23,991 bases of DNA. It comes from JAWOFN01 sp046497505 [NCBI: bacterium] (GTDB lineage: Bacteria; Blakebacterota; Blakebacteria; Blakebacterales). Position 1 is the stretch's first letter; every line of letters starts with the position of its first letter. Below, in pieces: positions 1 to 8,641 of this stretch. The stretch is taken from the NCBI GenBank assembly GCA_046497505.1, contig JAWOFN010000045.1, forward strand, positions 1 through 23,991. The letters are read 5' to 3'. The notes under the pieces are model-generated. The model did no database searches and was not told where the DNA came from. It saw nothing but the letters and a program-made list of their open reading frames with translations. The translations under genes and the position numbers were made by a program.

Positions 1-835
1 CCTTGCGGACCCGGTCGATCATCTCGCCGCCCCCCAGGAAGGGGGGCATCGCATCCAGCAGTTCCTTCTTTCCGTAGAGCATCCCGGCCCCGGTGGGGCC
101 GCACATCTTGTGCCCGCTGAAGGCGAAGAAGTCCACGTCCAGCTCCTGCACGTTCACCGGCAGGTGGGGTGCGCTCTGGGCCCCGTCCACCAGCACCTTC
201 GCCCCGGCCTCGTGGGCCCGGCGGGCGATCTCCCGCACCGGGTTCACCGTGCCGAGTACGTTGCTCACGTGCACCAGGGCCGCCAGGCGGGTCCGCTCGG
301 TCAGGTACTCGTCGAGGAGGGAGAGGTCGAGCCGTCCGTCGTCGGTGATGGGCAGGAACCGCACCTTCGCCCCCACGCGCTCGGCCAGCATCTGCCAGGG
401 GACGATGTTGGAGTGGTGCTCCATCTCGGTGACGAGGATCTCGTCCCTTCGGCCGATGTTCTCAGGACCCCAGGAACGGGCCACCAGGTTGATGGCCTCG
501 GTGGTGTTCCGGGTGAAGATGCAGGTGGCCGGGTCGGGAGCTCCGATAAAGCGGCTCAGGGTGGTGCGTGCCCCCTCGTAGGCCCGGGTGGCCTCTTCGC
601 TCAACAGGTGGATCCCGCGGTGCACGTTGGCGTTGAACTCCCGGTAGTACCGGTCCATGGCGTCCAGGACCGCCGTGGGCTTCTGGCTGGTCGCAGCGTT
701 GTCCAGGTAGACCAGCTGCCTGCCGTCGATCTCACGCCCCAGGATGGGGAAATCCCGGCGCAGGACCACCGGGTCCAGCCCTCCGCTGGTGGTCCGGGTA
801 CCTTCGGGGAGGATCGTCTGGGGGGAAGAGGCCAT
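1..835 (-). CDS. sufS: Cysteine desulfurase, SufS-type (3' part beyond left edge)
   Basis: Class V aminotransferase-fold, PLP-dependent enzyme that removes sulfur from cysteine for Fe-S cluster assembly in the cytoplasm. Reading leftward from an ATG at 835, about 278 residues are visible before the window ends; the family is usually about 400 long. Seen: an N-terminal YLDNAATSQKP motif typical of SufS, a TEMEHHSNIVPW motif, the DGAQS cofactor aspartate region, and FSGHKMCGPTG, whose lysine (about residue 243) should bind PLP. The C-terminal part with the catalytic cysteine lies outside the window. A GAGGAG ribosome binding site sits eight bases before the start. A selenocysteine lyase or CsdA-like role cannot be excluded without the missing end. 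No other suf gene is visible on the right side. Confidence 0.9.
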   Translation of the reverse strand, partial: MASSPQTILPEGTRTTSGGLDPVVLRRDFPILGREIDGRQLVYLDNAATSQKPTAVLDAMDRYYREFNANVHRGIHLLSEEATRAYEGARTTLSRFIGAPDPATCIFTRNTTEAINLVARSWGPENIGRRDEILVTEMEHHSNIVPWQMLAERVGAKVRFLPITDDGRLDLSLLDEYLTERTRLAALVHVSNVLGTVNPVREIARRAHEAGAKVLVDGAQSAPHLPVNVQELDVDFFAFSGHKMCGPTGAGMLYGKKELLDAMPPFLGGGEMIDRVRK

Positions 836-959
836 GTCCGGGGCTCCTCGTGGATACAGCGTTCCGACGGCGGATAAACTCCGACCTTTCAGCTCCAAGT
901 TATCCCCGGCGCACCAGCGGGCAAGAGCAAAGGGAACGCGGGGAGCACCCCCCGGAGCG

Positions 960-2591
960 TCAGCGCTCTTCGGGAGAGACGGGGGGTATGGATCCTGCAG
1001 AAGCGGGGAGGACGAGGTTGCCCAGCAGTTCCAGGTGGACGTCCATCTCCATACCCAGCTCCTCGTTCCGGTCCAGGAACTCCCTGGCCTCCTCGTGGTC
1101 GTAGAGGGTGACGGTGAAGGGCCCTTCCACGCGGGCCATGATGCTGGCGGTCCAGGCCCTCCTCAGGATGGTGGGCACCCCCTCCCCGTCCCAGGGGAAC
1201 TCACTCAGCCCGGCCACGAAGGAGATGCGGGGGGCCATGGCGGCCCCCCCCACCACCTGCTGGAGCCTGCTTCCGATCCGTTCCATGGCCGGCACCACCT
1301 TCGCCTTGGGGGCATCCAGGAAGAGGACCCCGAAGTGGGAGCGGTCCAGCCGTGTGATGAGGTCGGTCTCCCGGACGCTCGACTTCACCACCTGCAGGAA
1401 GGTGAGCATGCTCTCCCGCAGCAGGAGGTCGTCCAGTTCCGCCGCGAGACGTTCGAAATCGAGGACCTCCAGGATGCCGCAGGCGACCCGGGTCCCCCGC
1501 CGGCCCGTGAGGTTGATCTCCTCCTCGAACCTGCGCATCCAGTACTCCCGGGACCAGATACGGTAGGGGAGTTCGCTCACGGCGTGGGCCGCGTCGTCCT
1601 CCAGCAGATACCGGCGGAGGGTGCGCTCCAGTTCCACCACGATGGTGCGGATCACCGAGTGGGTGAGGATGTCCTCCTGGGCCGGATCGTTGTCGAAGAG
1701 GTAGAGCATGCCCAGGAAGGTACGCCCCGAGTCCCGGAGCACCCATGGTGTGACCCGGCTGAAAGACTCGAACTCCCCGTCGTGGAAGAGTTCGGCCGGC
1801 TCCAGCCCGGCCTGACGCCCATGGACCCTGTCGTCCTCCCGGGGTTTGAGGTGCTCCAGCATCCGCTCATGGAGCTGTTCGGCCTCCTCCTTCTCCACAT
1901 GCCGGACAAAGGTACGGTACCGCCCCAGCACGGTGGTGGGGAAGAGAGCCAGCCGGTTGTTGCCCACGATGCGGGAGAGGGTGGAGAGGGTCATGTTCAC
2001 CAGGTGTCCCGCCTCCGACTCCCGCATGAGGTTGCGGGTCGCCCGAAGCATGTTGATGAGCTGGGAGAACATCACGTTCTCGCGCTCGAGCCGGATCACC
2101 TGGTGGAGGAGGCTGGAGAGGTCCTCCGCGGCCTTCCTGATCTCCACCCTGCTCGCGTCGGAGAGGGCGAGGGAAGAACCCCCTGAGAGCACGATCCCCC
2201 CTTGACTCGAGCCGTCGGTGGTGAGAGGCACCCAGAGGACCTGGTCGGGAGTCTCGCGGGCCAGTGTCTCCCAGACGGCGGCATACCCGCTGGGGAGGTC
2301 CACCACGACCGGCCCCTCTTCGGGGAAGTCACTGGCGAGGGCGGTGAGTGAGGGGAGGGTGGCGGTCTCACCCAGGCGGGCGGGACCGTCGTCCGAGGAC
2401 TCTTCGATCAGGAGCAGCACGCCGTCCTCGCTGCCCGGGTCCACCATGAAGAGCAGGGCCTGGGAAGCGGCTGCGCTCCCCCGCAGGCTGGAGAGGAGGT
2501 GCCGGATGACAGGTTCCAGGGAATGGAGCGCGCTGGGAGGGCTCGTTCCCTCGTCGGGGACCCGGGGAGCCGATTCCGGTTTGCTTTCCAA
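960..2591 (-). CDS. GAF-like sensor protein with degenerate GGDEF domain
   Basis: A 543-residue cytoplasmic protein with no signal peptide or membrane segment. The first 170 or so residues resemble a GAF sensor fold, followed by a helical linker and a second GAF-like region around residues 180-330. The last third (about 350-500) follows the GGDEF pattern: a WMRRFEEEI-type helix, then RETDLITRL leading into the signature position. At that position the sequence is DRSHF (residues 416-420) instead of GGDEF. The two glycines and the acidic metal and substrate residues are lost, so diguanylate cyclase activity is not expected; a binding or scaffold role is more likely. The start is a TTG preceded by GAGGT five to six bases upstream. 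It lies between the M61 peptidase gene and sufS, same strand, without tight coupling. GAF assignment is by general pattern only; the GGDEF relationship is firmer. Confidence 0.7.
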   Translation of the reverse strand: MESKPESAPRVPDEGTSPPSALHSLEPVIRHLLSSLRGSAAASQALLFMVDPGSEDGVLLLIEESSDDGPARLGETATLPSLTALASDFPEEGPVVVDLPSGYAAVWETLARETPDQVLWVPLTTDGSSQGGIVLSGGSSLALSDASRVEIRKAAEDLSSLLHQVIRLERENVMFSQLINMLRATRNLMRESEAGHLVNMTLSTLSRIVGNNRLALFPTTVLGRYRTFVRHVEKEEAEQLHERMLEHLKPREDDRVHGRQAGLEPAELFHDGEFESFSRVTPWVLRDSGRTFLGMLYLFDNDPAQEDILTHSVIRTIVVELERTLRRYLLEDDAAHAVSELPYRIWSREYWMRRFEEEINLTGRRGTRVACGILEVLDFERLAAELDDLLLRESMLTFLQVVKSSVRETDLITRLDRSHFGVLFLDAPKAKVVPAMERIGSRLQQVVGGAAMAPRISFVAGLSEFPWDGEGVPTILRRAWTASIMARVEGPFTVTLYDHEEAREFLDRNEELGMEMDVHLELLGNLVLPASAGSIPPVSPEER

Positions 2592-2676
2592 GATCTACCT
2601 CACTCGCTGGCGACTGGCGCACCGCGGCGCGTCACCCATAATCATCAGAAAGCCTCGGTCGCGTCAACCCGGTGCG

Positions 2677-4551
2677 TCATCGACGGGTGGTACCGGTGAG
2701 CATGCCCTCACGGATCGCCTCCTGGCGCGGGGAGGGTTCCCGCATCTCCCGGATGGAGACCTCCACCCGTTCCCGGGCGTCCACCGCCCACTCGAGAGTC
2801 TGCTCCTCCCCCTCCCGGAGGACGCGGACCTGGAGCCGGGTACCGACCCCGGCTTCCCGGACCGCCATGGCCGCGGCTCCGGCGGTGGATGTCTCCTCCG
2901 AGCCCACAGCCACGATCACATCCCCCCGATGGAGACCGGCGGCCTCTGCGTTGCTGCCCGCCTGTACCCTGACCACGCGGGGTCCCTCCTCGGTGTTGGT
3001 GACACGGAACGCTTCGTCGGCCACGGTGGTCCGGGTCTCCCGGTACTCGAGGCCCGCGTATGCGAACCATCCCTCCCAGGCCGGGACCTCGGTACCGTAG
3101 ACGAAATCCTCGAAGAAATCGTACATGTCCCGCCCCACCACATCGTTCACCACCCGGATGAGGTCCTCGGTACGGAAACCGGGTGCCTCGAGGTACTTCC
3201 CCCCGTGTTCGTTCATGAGGATACGGAAGACGTCGTCCAGGGAACGGCGGTTCGCCGTCTCCTGCCGGATGATGAGGTCGAGTCCGATGCCCAGGACCTC
3301 GCCCTGGGTGTAGTAGGAGATCCTCCCGTGGGGGTTCCGTTCCGCACCGTCCCAGACCGTCCAGGACATGCGGGCCGGCGGAGCGTGCGGCTGCGCCGGG
3401 TTCCCCATCCACGATGCTATGGCGCCCGCCACGTCCTCGTAGAACTCCTCCGGCGTGAGGTGACCGGTACGGACCCCGGTGAAGTCGGTGTAGGTGTTGG
3501 TCATCCCCTCGCTGACCCAGAGGCTCTCGGTCCGGTTGGCACCCTGGTAGTCGAACGGACCCAGCACGTAGGGCCGGATCCGCTTCACGTTCCACGCGTG
3601 GAAGAACTCGTGGGCCGTCACGCCCCAGCGGGCCTCAGGGTCCTGCTCCAGGCGGGAAGCCGGGGCGCCGATGGTGGTAGACCGCAGGTGCTCCAGCCCC
3701 CCTCCTCCCCCGTTGTCGTAGAGGAAGGCGAAGTGGGTGAAGGGGTGACCGCCGAAGATGGAGGCCTGGTAGTCCGCGATCCGCTTGATGCTCTCCACAA
3801 AGGCCTCGTGGTCGAACCAGATCTCCTCCCCCGCCGCGTCGTACGCCACGGTGAACGGTACACCCCAGGAGGTGAACCGCCAGATGTTCAGGTTGCCGGG
3901 ACTCCCCATCATCACGGGACAATCGATGAACCAGTCGTAGTCCCGCGCCTGGAAGACCAGAGGGTCCGGTGTCGGGTTCAGCCCTGAGACCGTGACCCAT
4001 TTTTCAGGCAGTTCGAAGCGGGCCAGTATCCGCCGCTCCTCCTCTCCCTCCAGGTACATCCAGGTACGGGGACCGTCCAGCAGTCCTCCCTGCTCCCACA
4101 GGTAGTGCCGGTTGTTCAGTCTCGGCTTCCCCTCCTCGTCCCGGGCCGCCGACGCGGCCACCCGGTAGGAGAGGGTGAACTCCCCGACCCTCCCGTTCCG
4201 CACCAGCCATCCGTAGTCGCCGTCCCTGCTCACAGGGAGAGGCCGCCCGTCCGGTCCCTCGGCACGCACCCTGCTGATCCCCTCGTACCACGGAACGAAC
4301 CGGTACGCCCCCGGTGCCCACCGGGGCAGCAGGAAACGGCTCTCCTCCTCCCTGCGGTGCCGGACGTGGATCCGCACCTCGAACCTCTCGGACCGGCCCG
4401 TACGCACCGTCGTGGTGTACTGGAGGTCCAGGGGCGGGGCGGTCCGGGTCTCCAGGTCCTGGGCCGCCGCAGTCAGGGGCAGCGGTGCCTGGAGGGCCAG
4501 GGTCAGGAGCAGGGCGACGGCGAAGGTGTACATCCGACGGGGACGATGCAT
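2677..4551 (-). CDS. Secreted M61-family metallopeptidase with C-terminal PDZ domain
   Basis: Predicted 624-residue exported zinc aminopeptidase of the M61 glycyl aminopeptidase family. The chosen ATG at 4551 has GGAG nine bases upstream and gives a classical signal peptide (basic MHRPRR, hydrophobic stretch, AAAQ). An in-frame upstream ATG at 4623 would add 24 residues without the look of a signal peptide. Seen: N-terminal M61 beta domain, then the zinc site HEFFH at about residues 314-318, with the third ligand glutamate in LWVSEGMTN near residue 348. A PDZ domain occupies about residues 535-590 (RVQAGSNAEAAGLHRGDVI). Length and domain order match full-length family members, and the catalytic residues are intact. 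It is divergent from the metal ATPase gene across a 185-base gap. The substrate cannot be told; a periplasmic peptide or protein is likely. Confidence 0.9.
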   Translation of the reverse strand: MHRPRRMYTFAVALLLTLALQAPLPLTAAAQDLETRTAPPLDLQYTTTVRTGRSERFEVRIHVRHRREEESRFLLPRWAPGAYRFVPWYEGISRVRAEGPDGRPLPVSRDGDYGWLVRNGRVGEFTLSYRVAASAARDEEGKPRLNNRHYLWEQGGLLDGPRTWMYLEGEEERRILARFELPEKWVTVSGLNPTPDPLVFQARDYDWFIDCPVMMGSPGNLNIWRFTSWGVPFTVAYDAAGEEIWFDHEAFVESIKRIADYQASIFGGHPFTHFAFLYDNGGGGGLEHLRSTTIGAPASRLEQDPEARWGVTAHEFFHAWNVKRIRPYVLGPFDYQGANRTESLWVSEGMTNTYTDFTGVRTGHLTPEEFYEDVAGAIASWMGNPAQPHAPPARMSWTVWDGAERNPHGRISYYTQGEVLGIGLDLIIRQETANRRSLDDVFRILMNEHGGKYLEAPGFRTEDLIRVVNDVVGRDMYDFFEDFVYGTEVPAWEGWFAYAGLEYRETRTTVADEAFRVTNTEEGPRVVRVQAGSNAEAAGLHRGDVIVAVGSEETSTAGAAAMAVREAGVGTRLQVRVLREGEEQTLEWAVDARERVEVSIREMREPSPRQEAIREGMLTGTTRR

Positions 4552-4736
4552 GGTCGATGACTCCGATGGCTGCGGTTCGTGTGGAGGATGAGGATGGTAG
4601 ATGCAGCAGCGGCCCCTCCGCAACCGCAGCGGTTGCCGCTCCCCCGCCCCTCACCTACTCTACATGGGACGTTCCGGTCCCGTTCACCCGGGAAGGACCG
4701 GGGTATCCCGAACAGACCGCGACCAGGGAGCCCAGC

Positions 4737-6710
4737 GTGGCGCATCCCCTCATCCGATCCCTCTTCGCCCCCTCCGCCCCGGCCAGCGAGGAGGAGGCCG
4801 AGGTACGCTTCTTCGTGCGGGTGACGGCGGTGGTGCTGGCGGGGATGATCGCCGGCATGTTCCTGGATTGGGTCCCTGAGGAACCCTCCCCTTGGAGATG
4901 GCTGCCTCTCGGGATCGCCTACCTGGTAGGAGGGTGGAGGATCGCCCTCGACACCTGGGAGGACCTGAAGGAGGGACGTCTCTCCATCGACTTCCTCATG
5001 GGTGCGGCGGCTGTGGGAGCCGCGGTGGTGGACGAACCCCTGGAAGGCGTCATCCTGATCTTCCTCTTCAGCCTCTCCAACACCCTGGAAGCCTATGCCA
5101 TGGGGCGGACCCGCCGTGCGGTCGGGTCCCTCATGGAGATCCGTCCCGAGGAGGCCACCCTCTCCGATGAGGAGGGCAACGACCTCGGGCGGGTCCCCAT
5201 CGAAGACCTCCAGGAGGGTCGGTACGTGCTGGTCCGACCGGGCGAGCGTATCGCGGCGGACGGCGAGGTGGTCCAGGGGGAGAGCAGCGTGGACCAATCC
5301 GCCATCACGGGTGAGTCCGCACGCGTGGAGAAGGGACCGGGTTCGGAAGTGTTCGCCGGGACCATGAACGGCCGGGGGGCCCTCGTGCTCAGGGTCACCC
5401 GCGACCCGGAGCAGACCATGCTGGCCAAGATCATCCGCCTGGTGAGCGAGGCCCGGGACCGGAAGGCCCCTGCGCAGCAGTTCATCGACCGGTTCGCACA
5501 TCCCTACACCCTGGCCGTGGTGGCAGGCACCTCCCTCGCGTTCCTGGTCCCCTGGGGGCTGCTCGATGTGTCCTGGAACGACGCCCTCTACCGAGCGATG
5601 TCGCTCCTCGTGGTGGCGAGTCCCTGTGCCCTGGTCATCTCCACCCCCTCTGCCGTCCTGAGCGCCATCGCCAACGGGGCCCGTCACGGGATCCTCTTCA
5701 AGGGGGGGGCCTACCTGGACTTGGCCGGCACCATCGACACCGTCGCCTTCGACAAGACCGGCACCCTGACCGTGGGCCGTGCTCGGCTGCTCGCGGTGAG
5801 CGATTTGGACGGCGGGGCCTCCGAGGAGGAGATCCTCCGGCTCGCGGCCGCGGTGGAACGCAGGAGCGAGCACCATCTGGCGAAGGCGGTGGTTGAAGCT
5901 GCGGAGGAGCACGGTATCACCTGCCCCCGGATCGATGACTTCGAGGCGGTCTCCGGGCGGGGGGTGAGGGGTCGACTGGACGGCGAGAGCATCTGGGTGG
6001 GGAACGCATCCTTCGCCGCTGCCCAGGACGCCAGGGAGACGGCCCCCCTCGCGGGGTGGACCGCGGAGCAGAACAGCCTGGGAAGGACGGTGGTCTGGGT
6101 GGGCCGCGGGGACCGGGTGGTGGGGGCCCTGGCTCTGGGGGACGCGCTGCGCAGGAACGCCCCGGCGACCATCCGGCATCTCAAGCTGGAGGGGATCCGC
6201 TGGGTGGTGATGCTCACAGGAGACCATCCCGAGGTCGCCCGAGCGGTGGCGGCGGAACTGGGTGTCGACCAGGTCCGTGCCGGACTGCTGCCCGACCAGA
6301 AGGTGGAGGCCATCCGGGAACTGATCAGCGAGGAGGGGGGTGTCACCATGGTGGGCGACGGGGTGAACGACGCCCCGGCCATGGCAGCCAGCACGGTGGG
6401 GATCGCCATGGGTGCCGCGGGCACCGACGTGGCCATCGAGACCGCGGACGTGGTCCTCATGAGCGACGACCTCGAGAAGGTGGACTACGTCATCCACCTC
6501 GGCAAGCGCACGCGCAAGATCGTGAAACAGAACGTCTGGTTCAGCGTCGGCTGGATGGCCCTCCTGGTCGCGGTCACCCTGACCGTGGGACTCCCCCTCC
6601 CCCTCGCTGTGGTGGGTCATGAGGGGAGCACCCTCCTGGTGGCAGCCAACGGGCTCCGGCTCCTGACCAGCGCCCCCCACCCCCCCACCGACGGATCCCA
6701 CAGGGATTGA
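4737..6710 (+). CDS. P1B-4-type heavy-metal-translocating ATPase
   Basis: Inner-membrane ATP-driven exporter of a transition metal, 657 residues. Seen in order: N-terminal membrane helices, ITGES actuator loop (residues 190-194), membrane metal site SPC (295-297), phosphorylation motif DKTGTLT (Asp339), a SEHHLAKA stretch equivalent to the P1B His-Pro loop, hinge GDGVND (540-545), and HEGST (628-632) in the last helix. SPC together with HEG-S/G-T is the published signature of the P1B-4 group (CoaT, CtpD, PfeT), for which Co2+, Fe2+ and Zn2+ have been reported. No N-terminal CXXC heavy-metal domain is present, as is usual for this group. The GTG start at 4737 has GGGAG six bases upstream; the open frame runs further upstream, but that stretch looks non-coding. 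A DoxX gene follows on the same strand. Which metal is carried cannot be decided from sequence. Confidence 0.93.
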   Translation: MAHPLIRSLFAPSAPASEEEAEVRFFVRVTAVVLAGMIAGMFLDWVPEEPSPWRWLPLGIAYLVGGWRIALDTWEDLKEGRLSIDFLMGAAAVGAAVVDEPLEGVILIFLFSLSNTLEAYAMGRTRRAVGSLMEIRPEEATLSDEEGNDLGRVPIEDLQEGRYVLVRPGERIAADGEVVQGESSVDQSAITGESARVEKGPGSEVFAGTMNGRGALVLRVTRDPEQTMLAKIIRLVSEARDRKAPAQQFIDRFAHPYTLAVVAGTSLAFLVPWGLLDVSWNDALYRAMSLLVVASPCALVISTPSAVLSAIANGARHGILFKGGAYLDLAGTIDTVAFDKTGTLTVGRARLLAVSDLDGGASEEEILRLAAAVERRSEHHLAKAVVEAAEEHGITCPRIDDFEAVSGRGVRGRLDGESIWVGNASFAAAQDARETAPLAGWTAEQNSLGRTVVWVGRGDRVVGALALGDALRRNAPATIRHLKLEGIRWVVMLTGDHPEVARAVAAELGVDQVRAGLLPDQKVEAIRELISEEGGVTMVGDGVNDAPAMAASTVGIAMGAAGTDVAIETADVVLMSDDLEKVDYVIHLGKRTRKIVKQNVWFSVGWMALLVAVTLTVGLPLPLAVVGHEGSTLLVAANGLRLLTSAPHPPTDGSHRD

Positions 6711-6851
6711 CGACCCTGCGGAGGACGCGGGGAAAGATGGCGATAGCCGGGAAGAGACATATCTTACAGACGTCCAACGGTATGATCCGGTCGGCACCCG
6801 ACCCGGCCCGAAGCAGACGACCCCATAACACATAGAGAACTGGAGGACGAC

Positions 6852-7295
6852 GTGCGTCTCTTCCCCTACGCAGGCGAGAAGTCGATGCTGCTGCTCCGCC
6901 TCGGGATCGGTGTGGTCTTCATCGTGCACGGGGCCCAGAAGCTCTTCGGTCTGTTCGGAGGCGGCGGGATCTCGGGGACCAGCGATTTCTTCTCCCAGAT
7001 CGGCATCCCGCTTCCCGGCCTGATGGCGGCGGTCGTGGCCATCGTGGAATTCTTCGGCGGACTCCTCCTGCTGCTCGGCTTCATGACCCAGATCGCTGCC
7101 CTGCTCATTTCCGTCGTCATGATCGTGGCCATCCTCAAAGTCAAGCTCGGGGGAGGCTTCATCGGCGGATGGGAGTTCGACTGGATGCTGCTGACCGCTG
7201 CGCTGACCCTCGCCCTGCACGGCCCCGGAGAGGCCAGTCTGGAATCCTCCCGGGAGTTCGTGCCGCACCAGCCGGAACATCGCCCCTCCGCCTGA
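6852..7295 (+). CDS. DoxX family membrane protein
   Basis: A 147-residue integral membrane protein with four hydrophobic segments. The first contains RLGIGVVFIVHGAQKLFG, the DoxX-family pattern with the HG-x-x-K-L motif; a glycine-rich turn (GLFGGGG) and the helices IVEFFGGLLLLLG and ISVVMIVAILKV follow. Length matches the family. The GTG start has GGAGG five bases upstream. DoxX proteins are associated with respiratory quinone and redox-stress systems in some organisms, but most members have no proven role. It lies about 140 bases after the metal ATPase, same strand, so co-transcription is possible but not shown. The C-terminal 20 residues are polar and probably disordered. Confidence 0.88.
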   Translation: MRLFPYAGEKSMLLLRLGIGVVFIVHGAQKLFGLFGGGGISGTSDFFSQIGIPLPGLMAAVVAIVEFFGGLLLLLGFMTQIAALLISVVMIVAILKVKLGGGFIGGWEFDWMLLTAALTLALHGPGEASLESSREFVPHQPEHRPSA

Positions 7296-7409
7296 GTGCG
7301 TCTGCGAGGCGGGGATACGTGTAGATAGCCGGCTGCGCTGTTTCGTCGTATGGGCACATCCGATCCGTCAACCGTTTCTTCCTCGAAGGGAAGGAGGAGG
7401 TCCCCTCCC

Positions 7410-8600
7410 TTGTCCGCTCTCCGTCCAGCGCTCACCGTCCCGGCGGCGGTCCTTTTCCTTGCCGGGACGGGGTGCGATTACCTGCTGGGTCCGGCGGCAC
7501 CGGTACGCGGGACCGCCGGACCGGACTGGTCCCTCACCGAGGTGACCGCCGGCACCATCGCCGGTCTCGACATCGGTATCACCCTGACCGGCGAGGTCTA
7601 TGCCTCCTACGTACATGACGGGAGCCGGCTGAGGGTGAGCAGGCTGGACGGCGGAGCGTGGACGCATATGGAGGGCCCGACCCTCTCCGGACCCGACTCG
7701 GAGGACTATACCCGGCTGGCCGTGGATCCCGAGGGCGGGGGCAGTGTGCTCTACCGTGACGGAGGCAGTCTCCTGGTCGCGGATCTCGATACCGGTATCG
7801 GCCCGCCCGAGGACCTGGCCGCCGTGGAAGCCGTCATGCGGACAGGATCCGAACCCCGGCCCGCCGGATGGACCCGTGAGACCTCCAGCGCCGCTTACGG
7901 CGATGACGGGGTCCTCCGAGTGGTGGCCCGAGCGGTCGACCAGGACCGGCTGTGGCTCTTCCGCCGGTCGACAGAGGGCTGGGACCTCGGCCCGGTGCCG
8001 GGCAGCGAGTTCGTACATGGATCATCGGAGATCGCGGTGAGCGCGGGGGGTGTGGAACACGTGCTCTTCGCCGCGAACAGTCAGGGCATCTATTACTGGT
8101 ACCGCCCTGGGAGGGGGTGGGCCTCCCGGCTGGACATCCCCGACGGGCAGCCCTACCTCATCCGGATCGACGGGAGCGGTTCCAGCGTTCTGGCGACACG
8201 GGACCGGTTCAGGGTCCGGGTCGCAGCGGAGGAGCAGGACCCCCAGAGCGGGCTCCCCTTCTGGAACGTCCGGACGGTGGTGGAGGATGACCATCTCTTC
8301 TGGCACACCCTGGGACTCGTCCTTGATGAAGAGGGTCTCCCGGGTGTCCTCTATGTCCTGGGTCCCCTTCCCCGGGAGGACTTCGAGGTCTGGTTCCGCC
8401 GGCTGACACCTGCCGGCTGGGAATCTTCTCTGGTTGCAGGTAACCTGAGACTGCCGGTATTTAACCCATTCGATGTTCGGATGGTCCGGGACCCCGGCGG
8501 TACGGTCCACGTGCTCCTGCCGGCGGAGGGTCCCACAGAGACGGACGGGTCGGCACATCGGCTCATACATCTGCGGCGTGACCCCGATGGAGGTCCATGA
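7410..8600 (+). CDS. Lipoprotein-like protein of unknown function, first of a tandem pair
   Basis: Not recognised as a known family. With the TTG start at 7410 (AGGAGGT eight to nine bases upstream) the product is 396 residues and begins with a hydrophobic signal ending LFLAGTGC, a lipobox-like site with a slightly unusual -3 residue. An in-frame ATG at 7350 would add 20 polar residues and has no ribosome binding site. The rest is rich in short beta-strand-like stretches of the form 'hydrophobic run, G/D turn, W', with recurring D-x-D-G and E-G-x-P turns. This is compatible with a beta-propeller, but no repeat signature is certain. The stop overlaps an ATG of the next frame (ATGA at 8597-8600). 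It is probably exported and anchored in an outer or inner membrane. The next gene has a similar general layout. Confidence 0.72.
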   Translation: MSALRPALTVPAAVLFLAGTGCDYLLGPAAPVRGTAGPDWSLTEVTAGTIAGLDIGITLTGEVYASYVHDGSRLRVSRLDGGAWTHMEGPTLSGPDSEDYTRLAVDPEGGGSVLYRDGGSLLVADLDTGIGPPEDLAAVEAVMRTGSEPRPAGWTRETSSAAYGDDGVLRVVARAVDQDRLWLFRRSTEGWDLGPVPGSEFVHGSSEIAVSAGGVEHVLFAANSQGIYYWYRPGRGWASRLDIPDGQPYLIRIDGSGSSVLATRDRFRVRVAAEEQDPQSGLPFWNVRTVVEDDHLFWHTLGLVLDEEGLPGVLYVLGPLPREDFEVWFRRLTPAGWESSLVAGNLRLPVFNPFDVRMVRDPGGTVHVLLPAEGPTETDGSAHRLIHLRRDPDGGP

Positions 8601-8641
8601 CATCGGCAGCTGCGCTTCGCACCGTGACGGGAGTTCCCTGC

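Noticed and set aside
744-3987. Long plus-strand frames (744-2186 and 2218-3987) opposite the GAF/GGDEF and M61 genes
   Set aside because: No recognisable domains and composition typical of antisense shadow frames; the minus-strand genes have clear motifs and start signals.
4314-4736. N-terminal extension of the metal ATPase from the ATG at 4314
   Set aside because: The stretch overlaps the M61 gene on the other strand and encodes Gly/Pro/Arg-rich sequence without a metal-binding motif; the GTG at 4737 has a good ribosome binding site.
4503-7280. 925-codon open frame antisense to the P-type ATPase and DoxX genes
   Set aside because: Low-complexity His/Gly/Glu-rich product with no motif; the opposite strand carries two well-supported genes. 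Long antisense frames are expected in G+C-rich DNA.
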